From NCBI RefSeq assembly GCF_018325905.1, contig NZ_AP021901.1, positions 5,208,001 through 5,272,000 on the forward strand: DNA of 64,000 bases. The letters are read 5' to 3'. A program made the translations under genes and the position numbers. This document shows positions 35,488 through 44,668 of the stretch, piece by piece (position 1 is the first letter of the stretch; each line of letters starts with the position of its first letter). Source of the stretch: Pseudomonas sp. St316 (GTDB lineage: Bacteria; Pseudomonadota; Gammaproteobacteria; Pseudomonadales; Pseudomonadaceae). Below the pieces are notes generated by a model that was not told the DNA's origin, made no database searches, and saw only the letters and a list, made by a program, of their open reading frames with translations.

Positions 35488-35630
35488 CTGTAGAAGCCCG
35501 CGAAGGCTCGGGCCGCGTTCGGACGATCCTTTGATCTTCCACCCAGGATTCAAATGTCAGGGGAAAGATCGCAGCCTCGCTTCGCTCGACAGCTCCTACA
35601 AGGTCCGGCGGGAGCAAGCTCCCTCGCCAC
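35488..35630. repeat. second-family inverted repeat plus a REP half-unit
   Basis: CTGTAGAAGCCCGCGAAGGC... and ...AAGATCGCAGCCTCGCTTCG...CTCCTACAAG resemble the element at 20212. It is followed by a GGAGCAAGCTCCCTCGCCAC half-unit of the GTGGCGAGGGAGC REP variant. Confidence 0.72.
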
Positions 35631-35662
35631 AAAAACCTCTTTGCGCCAGCATCGTTGCGCAA

Positions 35663-35694
35663 CAAAAAAGCCCCGCTTGAGCGGGGCTTTTTTG
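35663..35694. terminator. bidirectional intrinsic terminator
   Basis: AAAAGCCCCGC / GCGGGGCTTTT with loop TTGA, with A and T runs outside. It serves the convergent 35086 gene and fadD1. Confidence 0.92.
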
Positions 35695-35705
35695 TGTAAA
35701 GGCTT

Positions 35706-37397
35706 TTACTTCTTCAGCCCCAGTTTCCTGAGCTCTGCATCCCGCAACTCGCGCCGCAGGATCTTGCCCACGTTGGTAGTCGGCAAGGCATCACGGAACT
35801 CCACGGCCTTGGGCACCTTGTAGCCGGTGACGTTGGCGCGCATGTGTTCCATCACCTGTTCCTTGGTCAACGTGACACCTGGCCGGGCGACGATGAAAAT
35901 CTTGATCGCCTCGCCGGATTTTTCGTCCGGTACGCCGATGGCCGCACATTGCAGCACGCCCGGCAGGGTCGCCAACACATCTTCCAGTTCGTTGGGGTAC
36001 ACGTTGAAACCGGAGATCAGGATCATGTCTTTCTTGCGATCGACAATGCGCATGTAGCCGTCTGGCTGGATCACCGCGATATCGCCGGTCTTTAGCCAAC
36101 CTTCGCTGTCGAGGATCTCGTCGGTGGCGTCCTGGCGCTGCCAGTAGCCCTTCATGACCTGCGGACCTTTCACACACAATTCGCCGACTTCGCCCAGCGG
36201 CAGTTCGACGCCTGCGTCATTGATCACCTTGCACAGCGTCGACGGCAACGGAATGCCGATGGTACCGACCTGGATGTTCTGGATCGGGTTGACGGTCGCC
36301 ACCGGGCTGGTTTCGGTCATGCCATAGCCTTCGCAGATCGGGCAGCCGGTCACCGCCTTCCAACGTTCAGCCGCTGCCAGTTGCAGGGCCATGCCGCCGG
36401 ACAGGGTGACTTTCAGGGCAGAGAAGTCCAGCTTGCGGAAGGCTTCGTTGTTGCACAGGGCCACGAACAGCGTATTGAGGCCGACGAAACCGCTGAACTT
36501 CCACTTCGACAGCTCCTTGACCATCGCCGGCAGGTCACGCGGGTTGCTGATCAGGATGTTGTGGTTGCCGATCAGCATCATCGCCATGCAATGAAAGGTG
36601 AAGGCATAGATGTGGTACAGCGGCAGCGGCGTGATCAGCACCTCGCAACCTTCATTGAGGTTGGAGCCCATCAGTGCCTTGCACTGCAACATGTTCGCCA
36701 CCAGGTTGCGATGGGTGAGCATGGCGCCCTTGGCCACACCGGTGGTGCCACCGGTGTATTGCAGCACGGCGACATCGTCGCTGCTGGGGTTGGCTTCGCT
36801 CACAGGTTGGCCGTGGCCTTTGCTCATCACGTCGTTGAACTTGACGGCCTTGGGCAAGTGATAGGCCGGGACCATCTTCTTGACGTACTTGATCACGCTG
36901 TTGATCAACAGACGCTTGAGCGGCGGCAGCAGGTCGGCGACTTCGGTGACGATGACGTGCTTGACGCTCGTCTTGGGTACCACGGTCTCGGCCAGGTGCG
37001 CCATGTTCGCCAGGCACACCAGCGCCTTGGCCCCGGAGTCGTTGAACTGGTGTTCCATTTCCCGCGCGGTGTACAGCGGGTTGGTGTTGACCACGATCAG
37101 CCCGGCGCGGATCGCACCGAACACGGCCACCGGGTACTGGAGAACGTTGGGCAGTTGCACGGCGATTCGATCGCCCGGCTGTAAATCGGTATGCTGTTGC
37201 AGGTACGCGGCAAAGGCACCGGACAACTCGTAGAGTTCACCGTAGGTGATCGTCTTGCCGAGGTTGCTGAATGCCGGCTTGTTGGCAAAGCGTTGGCAGG
37301 ACTGCTTCAACACCGCCTGAATATTCGGATACTCGTCTGGATTGATGTCGGCAGCAATCCCAGCTGGGTACTTATCCTTCCAAAAGTCTTCAATCAT
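35706..37397 (-). CDS. fadD1: long-chain fatty-acid-CoA ligase FadD1
   Basis: Activates fatty acids to acyl-CoA at the inner membrane. 563 residues from MIEDFWKDKYPAGIAAD; GAGGAG is nine bases before this ATG. AMP-binding signature YTGGTTGVAKGAMLTH at about 214-229; GYGMTETSPVA near 350; the fatty-acyl-CoA synthetase motif GWLKTGDIAVIQPDGYMRIVDRKKD near 430-455. Closely related to the adjacent fadD2 (tandem duplication, as in P. aeruginosa). A long 367-base gap upstream carries a perfect 19-bp palindrome and a REP doublet. Confidence 0.95.
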   Translation of the reverse strand: MIEDFWKDKYPAGIAADINPDEYPNIQAVLKQSCQRFANKPAFSNLGKTITYGELYELSGAFAAYLQQHTDLQPGDRIAVQLPNVLQYPVAVFGAIRAGLIVVNTNPLYTAREMEHQFNDSGAKALVCLANMAHLAETVVPKTSVKHVIVTEVADLLPPLKRLLINSVIKYVKKMVPAYHLPKAVKFNDVMSKGHGQPVSEANPSSDDVAVLQYTGGTTGVAKGAMLTHRNLVANMLQCKALMGSNLNEGCEVLITPLPLYHIYAFTFHCMAMMLIGNHNILISNPRDLPAMVKELSKWKFSGFVGLNTLFVALCNNEAFRKLDFSALKVTLSGGMALQLAAAERWKAVTGCPICEGYGMTETSPVATVNPIQNIQVGTIGIPLPSTLCKVINDAGVELPLGEVGELCVKGPQVMKGYWQRQDATDEILDSEGWLKTGDIAVIQPDGYMRIVDRKKDMILISGFNVYPNELEDVLATLPGVLQCAAIGVPDEKSGEAIKIFIVARPGVTLTKEQVMEHMRANVTGYKVPKAVEFRDALPTTNVGKILRRELRDAELRKLGLKK

Positions 37398-37579
37398 GGA
37401 AGCCCACTCCTCAGCAACGCGAATTCTCACCGCATTTGATGCGATTATTATTGGTGTGTGTTTATTGGTGAATCTGGCTTGAATCAAGGCCGAGAAGTCA
37501 CAAAAGCGCGCCGAGAGTAGCAGCTTTGCCAAAGGCCGCCTAGAGCCAAAAATAGCCCCCACAGTCACAAACATGACTC

Positions 37580-37598
37580 GTGACCATTAAATGGTCAC
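37580..37598. promoter_or_regulatory. perfect 19-bp palindrome, candidate operator for fadD1
   Basis: GTGACCATTAAATGGTCAC has 9-base arms around a single central A. It lies 183 bases upstream of the fadD1 ATG. It does not match the PsrA box known from Pseudomonas fatty-acid genes. The size and symmetry suit a TetR- or GntR-type dimer. Confidence 0.6.
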
Positions 37599-37651
37599 TT
37601 TTAGAGTAAAAGTTCAAAACTTCGCTGAGTCGCTCTGAATACGCAAAAAAA

Positions 37652-37742
37652 TTGTGGGAGCGAGCTTGCTCGCGATAGCGGTGTATCAGCCGATATCTCT
37701 GTCACTGACCTAACGCTATCGCGAGCAAGCACGCTCCCACAG
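37652..37742. repeat. REP doublet (REPIN)
   Basis: Inverted GTGGGAGCGAGCTTGCTCGC pair, between fadD2 and fadD1. Confidence 0.92.
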
Positions 37743-37764
37743 GGCTTGCTGGTCCTCTCTGACT

Positions 37765-39453
37765 TCAGGCGATGTCGCGCAGCTCCCGCCGCAGAATCTT
37801 GCCCACCGGGGTCATTGGCAACGACTCCCGCAACACGATGTGCTTGGGAATCTTGTAGCCGGTGAAGTTCTCCTTGCAGTAGGCCTTGAGTTCTTCAAGG
37901 CTGACGCCGGTTTCCCGCGCCACCACGAACAGCTTCACCGCCTCCCCCGAACGTTCGTCCGGCACGCCGATCACCGCGCAGTTGGCCACCTTGGGATGGG
38001 CCATCATCACGTCTTCGATCTCGTTGGGGTACACATTGAAGCCCGAGACGATGATCATGTCCTTCTTGCGGTCGACGATGCGCACGAAACCGTCCGGGTC
38101 GATCACCGCGATATCGCCGGACTTGAACCAGCCCTCGTGGTCCAGCACTTCGGCCGTGGCCTCAGGCTTGTTCCAGTAGCCTTTCATGATCTGCGGGCCC
38201 TTGATGCACAGCTCGCCGCGCTCGCCCAAGGGCTGCTCGACGCCATCGTCGTTGATCACTTTCATCAGCGTGCCCGGCACCGGCATCCCCACCGTGCCCA
38301 ACCGGGACTTGCCGCCATAAGGATTGGCACTGGCCACTGGCGAAGTTTCGGTCAGGCCATAACCTTCGGTGATGCCGCAACCGGTGATCTGCTCCCAACG
38401 CTCGGCGGTGGCCTTGATCAGCGCCGTGCCACCGGAGTTGGTGACCTTGAGGTTGGAAAAATCCAGGGACTTGAAATCCGGATGGTCCATCAATGCCACG
38501 AACAACGTGTTGAGCCCCAGCAGCAGCGAGAAACGCCAGTTCTTCAGCTCCTTGATGAAGCCACCAATGTCCCGCGGATTGGTGATCAGCACGTTGTGGT
38601 TGCCGGTCACCATCATGCACATGCAGTTCGCCGTGAACGCATAGATATGGTAAAGCGGCAGCGGTGCAATCATGACCTCCTGGCCTTCGCGCAACAGTGG
38701 ATGGCCGTCATCGCCGAGCTGCCCCAGGCAGGCCCGGGCCTGTTGCATGTTGGCCACCAGGTTGCCGTGGGTCAGCATCGCGCCCTTCGCCAACCCGGTG
38801 GTGCCGCCGGTGTATTGCAATACCGCAATATCGTCGAGGCTGACTTTCAGCGGCTTGATGCCCTGGCCGCGTCCCAGGCGCAAGGCGCTCTTGAAGGAAA
38901 TGGCCTGGGGCAGCGAATAGGCCGGGACCATTTTCTTGACCTTGCTCACCATCGTGTTCACCAGCCAGCCCTTGGCGGTGGGCATCAGGTCGCCCATCTT
39001 CGCTTCGATCAGGTACTGCAGGTCCGTATCGGGCAACACCTCCTGGACTTTCTGCCCGAACATGTTCAGGTACACCAGCGCCCGGGCACCGGAGTCCTTG
39101 AACTGATGACGCATTTCCCGCGCGGTGTACAGCGGGTTGGTGTTGACCACGATCAGCCCGGCGCGCAAGGCACCGAACACGGCGATCGGGTATTGCAGGA
39201 TGTTGGGCATCTGCACGGCGATTCGATCACCTGGCGCCAGGTCGGTATGGGCTTGCAGGTAGCCGGCGAAAGCCGCGCTGTAGCGCTCGAGTTCGGCATA
39301 GGTGAGGGTCACCCCCATGTTGCTGAACGCCGGACGATCGGCAAACCTCTTACAGGAACGTTCGAACACCTCGATCACCGACTTGTAGGCCCCAAGATCA
39401 ACATCCAGGGGCACGCCGGTCGGGCGTTTGTCATTCCAGAAATCAGGCTGCAT
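37765..39453 (-). CDS. fadD2: long-chain fatty-acid-CoA ligase FadD2
   Basis: Acyl-CoA synthetase paralogue of FadD1. 562 residues. AMP-binding motif YTGGTTGLAKGAMLTH (about 214-229), GYGLTETSPVASAN, and GWFKSGDIAVIDPDGFVRIVDRKKD. In P. aeruginosa FadD1 prefers long chains and FadD2 shorter ones; this may apply here. Start MQPDFWNDKRPTG with GAGGACAAAAACA upstream. About 310 bases lie between its stop and the fadD1 palindrome/start region, so the two genes may have separate promoters. Confidence 0.95.
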   Translation of the reverse strand: MQPDFWNDKRPTGVPLDVDLGAYKSVIEVFERSCKRFADRPAFSNMGVTLTYAELERYSAAFAGYLQAHTDLAPGDRIAVQMPNILQYPIAVFGALRAGLIVVNTNPLYTAREMRHQFKDSGARALVYLNMFGQKVQEVLPDTDLQYLIEAKMGDLMPTAKGWLVNTMVSKVKKMVPAYSLPQAISFKSALRLGRGQGIKPLKVSLDDIAVLQYTGGTTGLAKGAMLTHGNLVANMQQARACLGQLGDDGHPLLREGQEVMIAPLPLYHIYAFTANCMCMMVTGNHNVLITNPRDIGGFIKELKNWRFSLLLGLNTLFVALMDHPDFKSLDFSNLKVTNSGGTALIKATAERWEQITGCGITEGYGLTETSPVASANPYGGKSRLGTVGMPVPGTLMKVINDDGVEQPLGERGELCIKGPQIMKGYWNKPEATAEVLDHEGWFKSGDIAVIDPDGFVRIVDRKKDMIIVSGFNVYPNEIEDVMMAHPKVANCAVIGVPDERSGEAVKLFVVARETGVSLEELKAYCKENFTGYKIPKHIVLRESLPMTPVGKILRRELRDIA

Positions 39454-39663
39454 TGTTTTTGTCCTCTTTACCTGAGCATGTCCGGGCCGCGTCTGTATCG
39501 CTTGCAGAGGCGGAGCTCATGGGACACTAGCAGCTATGGCCAATCAGGCAAATATGGCAACCTGCGTCATTGATTGTATGAATCTTCTTGCCATGGGCGA
39601 GACGCAACGGATGCGCTATACAATGCAGCGACGCTGCGTCTGACTTTGTGCAAAGGAATCGCC

Positions 39664-40608
39664 ATGATCCACCAAACGTTCTGGCTGACCGCGACCGACC
39701 ATAGCCGCCTGTTCGTCAACCAGTGGCTGCCCGAAACCGCCCCTTTGGCGATGATCATGCTGGCTCACGGCATGGCCGAACACAGCGGCCGCTACGCCCG
39801 TCTGGCCCAGGCGCTGTGCGACGAGGGCTATGGTGTCTGCGCGGTGGACCTGCGCGGCCATGGCAAGACCGGCGAGGAAGCGATTCTCGGCCATTTTGCC
39901 GACGAGGACGGCTGGACCAAGGTCGTGGGCGACCTGGCCAGCCTCAACCACCACATCGTCCAGCATTATCCCGATACCCCCATCCTGCTGCTGGGCCACA
40001 GCATGGGCAGCTACATCGCCCAAGGTTACCTGTTGCATCACAGCGCCAGCCTGCACGGGGCGATTCTCAGCGGCTCGAACTTTCAGCCGGTGACGCTCTA
40101 CCGCAGCGCTCGCCTGATCGCCCGCTTCGAACGCTGGCGCCAAGGTGCCACGGGGCGCAGTGCCCTGATCGAGTGGCTGTCGTTCGGCAGTTTCAACAAG
40201 AAATTCAAACCCACACGTAGCCCCTTTGACTGGCTCAGCCGCGATCCGGCCGAAGTCGACAAGTACGTCCACGACCCGCTGTGTGGCTTTCGCTGCACCA
40301 ATCAACTGTGGGTCGACCTGCTCGGCGGGTTGCAGCAAATCAGCAAAGCGTCCAATCTCGCCCAGATCGATCCGGGCCTGCCCCTGCTGGTGGTGGGTGG
40401 CGAATGTGATCCGGTGAGCGAAGGCAAGCGTCTGAAGGATCTGGCCGACGCCTTGCGTGACGCCGGCATCCGGCACCTGCAATTGACGATTTACCCGCAG
40501 GCCCGGCACGAACTGTTCAATGAAACCAACCGCGATGAAGTGACCGCCGACGTGCTGGCCTGGATTGCCCAGGCCCTGAGCCACAAGCGGCCGCCACGCA
40601 GCGAGTAG
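39664..40608 (+). CDS. alpha/beta hydrolase, monoacylglycerol lipase/lysophospholipase type
   Basis: 314 residues from MIHQTFWLTATDHSRLF; AAAGGAA lies before this ATG. The nucleophile elbow is GHSMG (Ser113), the acid is likely in VVGGECDPVSEG near residue 245-250, and the histidine in QARHELFNE near 280. The LAHGMAEHSGRY oxyanion-loop motif is typical of the family. It is divergent from fadD2, 45 bases upstream of the MaoC gene, and in P. aeruginosa the same four genes are together. Releasing fatty acids for FadD is a reasonable role. Confidence 0.88.
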   Translation: MIHQTFWLTATDHSRLFVNQWLPETAPLAMIMLAHGMAEHSGRYARLAQALCDEGYGVCAVDLRGHGKTGEEAILGHFADEDGWTKVVGDLASLNHHIVQHYPDTPILLLGHSMGSYIAQGYLLHHSASLHGAILSGSNFQPVTLYRSARLIARFERWRQGATGRSALIEWLSFGSFNKKFKPTRSPFDWLSRDPAEVDKYVHDPLCGFRCTNQLWVDLLGGLQQISKASNLAQIDPGLPLLVVGGECDPVSEGKRLKDLADALRDAGIRHLQLTIYPQARHELFNETNRDEVTADVLAWIAQALSHKRPPRSE

Positions 40609-40652
40609 GCTTGCAGCGTCTTTCCTTTACTCCGTCACAGGATTTGAAACAG

Positions 40653-41123
40653 ATGACCCAGGTTACCAACACCCCTTACGAAGCCCTCGAAATCGGCCAG
40701 ACCGCCAGCTATAGCAAAACCGTCGAAGAGCGTGACATCCAGCTGTTCGCGGCGATGTCGGGCGATCACAACCCGGTGCACCTGGACGCCGAGTTCGCCG
40801 CAGCGAGCATGTTCAAGGAGCGCATCGCCCATGGCATGTTCAGCGGTGCGCTGATCAGCGCGGCGGTGGCCTGCGAGTTACCTGGGCCGGGCACCATCTA
40901 CATCGGCCAGCAGATGAGCTTCCAGAAACCGGTGAAAATCGGCGACACCCTGACCGTGCGCCTGGAGATCCTGGAAAAACTACCGAAATTCCGTGTGCGC
41001 ATCGCCACGCGCGTGTTCAACCAGCGCGACGAACTGGTGGTGGACGGCGAGGCCGAAATCCTCGCACCGCGCAAACAGCAGACCGTGACTTTGCCGACGT
41101 TGCCGGCGATTACTGTGGGTTGA
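40653..41123 (+). CDS. phaJ4: MaoC-like (R)-specific enoyl-CoA hydratase, PhaJ4 type
   Basis: 156 residues from MTQVTNTPYEALEIGQ, with AGGA about ten bases upstream. The hydratase motif FAAMSGDHNPVHLD carries catalytic Asp38 and His43 in a hot-dog fold. Members of this group supply (R)-3-hydroxyacyl-CoA from beta-oxidation for polyhydroxyalkanoate synthesis; the name PhaJ4 is from family and neighbourhood similarity. Probably co-transcribed with the upstream hydrolase. Confidence 0.82.
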   Translation: MTQVTNTPYEALEIGQTASYSKTVEERDIQLFAAMSGDHNPVHLDAEFAAASMFKERIAHGMFSGALISAAVACELPGPGTIYIGQQMSFQKPVKIGDTLTVRLEILEKLPKFRVRIATRVFNQRDELVVDGEAEILAPRKQQTVTLPTLPAITVG

Positions 41124-41170
41124 TTCACTGAAGCGATCAGCCACAGCGGATTGGATGAAGCAACACCTCC

Positions 41171-41305
41171 CCTGTGGCGAGGGAGCTTGCTCCCGTTCGG
41201 CGGCGAAGCCGTCGTAAACAAAGCGCCCGTGTTCGATCAGATCCAACGCGGGCGCTTTTTCAGGGGTGCTTCGCCCCCCAGCGGGAGCAAGCTCCCTCGC
41301 CACAA
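41171..41305. repeat. REP doublet of the GTGGCGAGGGAGC variant, enclosing a terminator
   Basis: CTGTGGCGAGGGAGCTTGCT at the left and AGCAAGCTCCCTCGCCACA at the right form an inverted pair about 90 bases apart. Confidence 0.88.
41221..41260 (+). terminator. intrinsic terminator inside the REP doublet
   Basis: Stem AAGCGCCCG / CGGGCGCTT followed by TTT; it lies in the loop of the surrounding REP doublet, 98 bases after the MaoC gene. Confidence 0.75.
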
Positions 41306-41323
41306 GGTGCGTGGCGCTACGGA

Positions 41324-42187
41324 CTATGGCTGGTCTTCGCGCACCTGCACGCTCGCCGTCATCCCGGCGCTCAGGTTCACCCCCTCCGGCACCTTGTCCA
41401 ACTTGATCCGTACCGGTATCCGCTGGGCCAGTCGTACCCAATTGAAGGTCGGCTCGACCTCTGCCAACAGCTGCGCATCGGGGTTGGTGTTGCGGTCGGT
41501 AATGCCACGGCTGATGCTTTCGACATGGCCTTCCAAGGCATGGCCGGCGCTCATCAGCCAGATCTTGACCGGATCGCCCACGCGAATCCTTGGCAACTTG
41601 GTTTCTTCGAAATAGGCCTGCACATAGAACGTCGAGTCGTCGATCAGCGCCATGACCGGCTGCCCGGCATTCACGTAGTTGCCTTCGGCCAGGCGCAGGT
41701 TGGTGATGTGGCCGTTGCGTGGGGCCAGGACCTGGCTGCGCGCCAGGTTGAGTTCGGCCACCTTGGCCTCGGCCTGGGCTTCGCGCAGTTCGCCTCGGGC
41801 AATGCCGGCGTTGATCTGGGCGTTTTCCCGCAGTTCGGCACTGATGGCCTGGGGCCCCAGGGCCGCACGGCGGCTGGCTTCGTGTTCGCGCAAGCTCAGT
41901 TGCTGCTGACGCGTCTGGACCACCGCCCGGGCTTTCTCCAGCGCCGCCTCGAAACGCTCACGGTCGATACTCAGCAACACCTCGCCGGCCTTGACCTGCT
42001 GGTTATCCACAGCCTTGAGCTCGCGCACCCAGCCCGATACGTCGGGTGCAATCACCACCACGTCCGCGCGGATCCGCGCATCGCGGGTCCAGGGCGTGAG
42101 CATGTAGTACTGCCACAGGTGAAACCCGGCGAAGATCGCCACGGCCACCATGCACAGCGTGACGACGACACGTACGGAGGTACGCAT
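41324..42187 (-). CDS. HlyD/AaeA-like efflux periplasmic adaptor
   Basis: 287 residues from MRTSVRVVVTLCMVAVAIF; AGGAG is six bases before this ATG. One N-terminal membrane helix (about 5-27), then the biotinyl-lipoyl-like half RADVVVIAPDVSGWVREL, an alpha-hairpin (about 85-145) and LAPRNGHITNLRLAEGNYVNAGQPVMAL. These are the features of membrane-fusion proteins. With the DUF1656 and FUSC genes it forms an AaeXAB-like system for aromatic acid efflux; the substrate here is not proven. Confidence 0.88.
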   Translation of the reverse strand: MRTSVRVVVTLCMVAVAIFAGFHLWQYYMLTPWTRDARIRADVVVIAPDVSGWVRELKAVDNQQVKAGEVLLSIDRERFEAALEKARAVVQTRQQQLSLREHEASRRAALGPQAISAELRENAQINAGIARGELREAQAEAKVAELNLARSQVLAPRNGHITNLRLAEGNYVNAGQPVMALIDDSTFYVQAYFEETKLPRIRVGDPVKIWLMSAGHALEGHVESISRGITDRNTNPDAQLLAEVEPTFNWVRLAQRIPVRIKLDKVPEGVNLSAGMTASVQVREDQP

Positions 42188-42196
42188 GTTCAACTC

Positions 42197-42403
42197 CTAT
42201 AGCGGCCCGAGGACCACGGTAATAACGGTCAGGACACAGACATACAGGGCGCAGTCGAACAAGGCTTCATGCCAGATCCAGCGCCCGGCCGGCACCAGGC
42301 TGAGCAACAGGCGCAGCGCGCCGGTCACCAACAACGCCAGCACCAGATAAATCAGGAACGGGCTGAGCAACACCCCGCCAATCGACCACTCACGCAAGCC
42401 CAT
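42197..42403 (-). CDS. DUF1656 (AaeX-like) small membrane protein
   Basis: 68 residues with GGGAG seven bases before the ATG. Two membrane helices (about 11-31 and 46-66), with the LSPFLIYLVLALLVTGALR motif of DUF1656. It lies between the FUSC transporter and the adaptor, overlapping the former by 14 bases and 9 bases before the latter, as in the aaeXAB operon of E. coli. Confidence 0.88.
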   Translation of the reverse strand: MGLREWSIGGVLLSPFLIYLVLALLVTGALRLLLSLVPAGRWIWHEALFDCALYVCVLTVITVVLGPL

Positions 42404-44390
42404 GGCTGTGCTCCCGTCGTTCAGGTTCGTGCTGGTGGCACCAGGCGCGCCAGCTGTTTTGCAATTGCACCACCGCGCCCTGGGCCAGCTTCACTGCGTC
42501 ACCGGGTGGTTGGGTCGACAACACCGTCAGGAACTGCGCGCTCGCCGCAGCCAGCGCATCGGCCTGGTCACCGGCCGGGCCGCGTTCGAGTACCTGCTCC
42601 AGTGCTTCGAAGTAACGCCGCTGCGCCTGGGTATCGGGCACTTGGGCGACGGCCAGGCTCAGGCGCAGATGCAACAGTTCATCGCCAATGTCCAGGCCAA
42701 GCAAACCATCATCCCAGCGGCTGCGCGCCTGCACCGGCAATTCAGGGTAATGCCTTGCCAACTGCAACAGCCGGTCGGCCATGCGCCCACCGAACCAACT
42801 CTCGGCGCCACGCAGGCTGCGATGGGTCAGGCGCACCAGATCGTGGAGGGTCGCGGCCAGCAGGCGGCGGCTGTGCCAGGCCGGGTTGCGCAAAATCAGC
42901 AGATTGAAGGCCAGCACCGCCGCGCCTACGCCAATCATAATTGCCTGGGCGTTGTTGAAGAACGCCGCGACGTCGTATTTCATGGTATTGAGCGGTGAAA
43001 CCAGCACCACAAAATGCAGGCAGAACGACGTCGCCGTAGCGAAGATCTGCGGCTTGGCCATACCCAGCGCGCCGAAAAACAACGGCACGCCCATGGCCAT
43101 GCAGAGCATCGCGAAGCTGCTCCATTGCGGGAGTATGAGCTCGCCGATCACGAACGCCGTCGGCACAGCCAACAGGATGCCCCGCAGAAAACTCATGCCG
43201 ATCTGCGCGCCGTTTTCGCGACTGGCAAACAGGCTGCACACCACGCACGTCAGCACCAGCGCACCCGATGCGGCCGGCCAGGCGGTCGCCAGCCAGAAAC
43301 TGGCCACCGCCAGGAACGCCAGGGCGCTGCGAGCACCGAAGACCATGGCCAGGGACAGATCACGATGAGGCGCCAGGGTTCGCGGTGGATCCGCCGCCTC
43401 CCGGCCCTCCTGCACCGCCGTCAAGGCGGCGCAGGCGGCCAGGGCGGTATCGAGCAACAAGGCGAACCGCGCCAGGCAATAACTTTGCGCCGAACTGATC
43501 TGCGGGTCGTGAGATGCATCCCATACCCGGGGGCGCAAGGCTTGCAGGGTCGCACTGTCGGCGTCGAGGGCCTGCCGTACCTCGTTCATCCACGGCTGGA
43601 GGGCCTCGGCCTCCTCGGGGTCAAGCTGTTTCCACTGCCGACGTACCGAGCGCGAAAGGCGCAGCAGCATCAGCAATTTCTGGCTCAAGCCGCTGATGGC
43701 CCGGGCTCGCTGCCGGCCACGGCTGCCTTCGAACCAGGCATGTTCGCGCTGGGCATCCACCGCGACGATCCTGCCCAGAATTTCCAGCAATCCTTTTCGC
43801 GCCTGGACATCGCCAGCCAGGGTTGCCCGGGCGGCCTGCATGCCGCTCTGCCAGGCGGCAAGGGCCTGACCGGCCAGTTGCCGCTCGACCCGCAACGGCC
43901 AGAGCAAGGCACTGGCCGCCGTGGCGCAAACAATGCCCAGGCTGATCTCGGTGCAGCGCGCCACCGCCTGGTCGAACACACCCAGCGGATGGGAAATGGC
44001 CGGCAAGGCAATGATCGCCACCGTGTAACCGGCCAACACGAATGAATACGACCAGGCACTGCGCAGCAGCGTCGAACAGGCTGTGCACAACCCCAGCCAG
44101 AGCGCCAAGGCCAGCAGGAACAACCAGGGCGCCTGGGCAAACAGGCCCATGAACACCACCGACATGACGGTGCCCACCAACGTGCCGACCAATCGCGCCA
44201 ACCCCTTCTGCACCACCATCCCGGACAGTGGCTGGGCGACGATGATCGCGGTCATCAGCGCCCATGACGGCTGCTCCAGCCCCCAGCGCAACGCCAGCCA
44301 CAACGCCAGCCCAGCACCAAGCACCGTCTTGATGGCGAACTGCAAAGCGAGGCGGTCGGGGGCGAACAAGGCCTGGAAGGTAATGGGCAC
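42390..44390 (-). CDS. FUSC-family (AaeB-like) efflux transporter
   Basis: 666 residues from a GTG at 44390 (VPITFQALFAPDRLAL), which matches where homologues begin; AAGAG precedes it. A TTG 21 codons upstream is an alternative. Two membrane blocks (about 20-160 and 330-470) separated by a cytoplasmic domain are typical of FUSC proteins. First gene of the three-gene efflux operon; no regulator is adjacent. Confidence 0.88.
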   Translation of the reverse strand: MPITFQALFAPDRLALQFAIKTVLGAGLALWLALRWGLEQPSWALMTAIIVAQPLSGMVVQKGLARLVGTLVGTVMSVVFMGLFAQAPWLFLLALALWLGLCTACSTLLRSAWSYSFVLAGYTVAIIALPAISHPLGVFDQAVARCTEISLGIVCATAASALLWPLRVERQLAGQALAAWQSGMQAARATLAGDVQARKGLLEILGRIVAVDAQREHAWFEGSRGRQRARAISGLSQKLLMLLRLSRSVRRQWKQLDPEEAEALQPWMNEVRQALDADSATLQALRPRVWDASHDPQISSAQSYCLARFALLLDTALAACAALTAVQEGREAADPPRTLAPHRDLSLAMVFGARSALAFLAVASFWLATAWPAASGALVLTCVVCSLFASRENGAQIGMSFLRGILLAVPTAFVIGELILPQWSSFAMLCMAMGVPLFFGALGMAKPQIFATATSFCLHFVVLVSPLNTMKYDVAAFFNNAQAIMIGVGAAVLAFNLLILRNPAWHSRRLLAATLHDLVRLTHRSLRGAESWFGGRMADRLLQLARHYPELPVQARSRWDDGLLGLDIGDELLHLRLSLAVAQVPDTQAQRRYFEALEQVLERGPAGDQADALAAASAQFLTVLSTQPPGDAVKLAQGAVVQLQNSWRAWCHQHEPERREHSHGLA

Positions 44391-44512
44391 GCGAAAAACT
44401 CTTTGGGAGATGCCAGTAACAATAGATGCTATGCGGGGAGATAGGCGATGCAATTATTAGCTAGCTACCTATCAGAGTCCAGAGTTGTTTGTCGCCATCA
44501 TGCGAGGGCTTT

Positions 44513-44603
44513 TGTGGCGAGGGAGCTTGCTCCCGCTGGGTTGCGCAGCGACCCTGATTTTGGGCTGCTACGCAGCCCAGCGGGAGCAAGCTCCCTCGCC
44601 ACA
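44513..44603. repeat. REP doublet of the GTGGCGAGGGAGC variant
   Basis: TGTGGCGAGGGAGCTTGCTC and its inverted copy, between the divergent-facing FUSC start and the DUF2383 gene end. Confidence 0.9.
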
Positions 44604-44622
44604 GGTACTTTTTCATCGTTAT

Positions 44623-44652
44623 AAAAAAACGCCAGGCAAGCTGGCGTTTTTT
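44623..44652. terminator. bidirectional intrinsic terminator after the DUF2383 gene
   Basis: Stem AACGCCAG / CTGGCGTT with loop GCAAG and flanking A and T runs, 17 bases past the stop. Confidence 0.9.
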
Positions 44653-44668
44653 GGATCAGGACGCGTTG

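Larger units (their letters stand above)
37398..37764. other. fadD1 upstream region
   Basis: No gene. It contains AATAATAA (mRNA sense) near 37443-37452, the 19-bp palindrome at 37580 and the REP doublet at 37652. No confident sigma-70 promoter was identified by eye. Confidence 0.5.

Noticed and set aside
37840..39573. 577-codon plus-strand open frame opposite fadD2
   Set aside because: Antisense shadow of a clear acyl-CoA synthetase; composition is not protein-like.
44391..44453. Longer start for the FUSC transporter at the TTG at 44453
   Set aside because: The extra 21 residues do not resemble the family N-terminus, and the GTG at 44390 has a better ribosome site and matches homologue starts.
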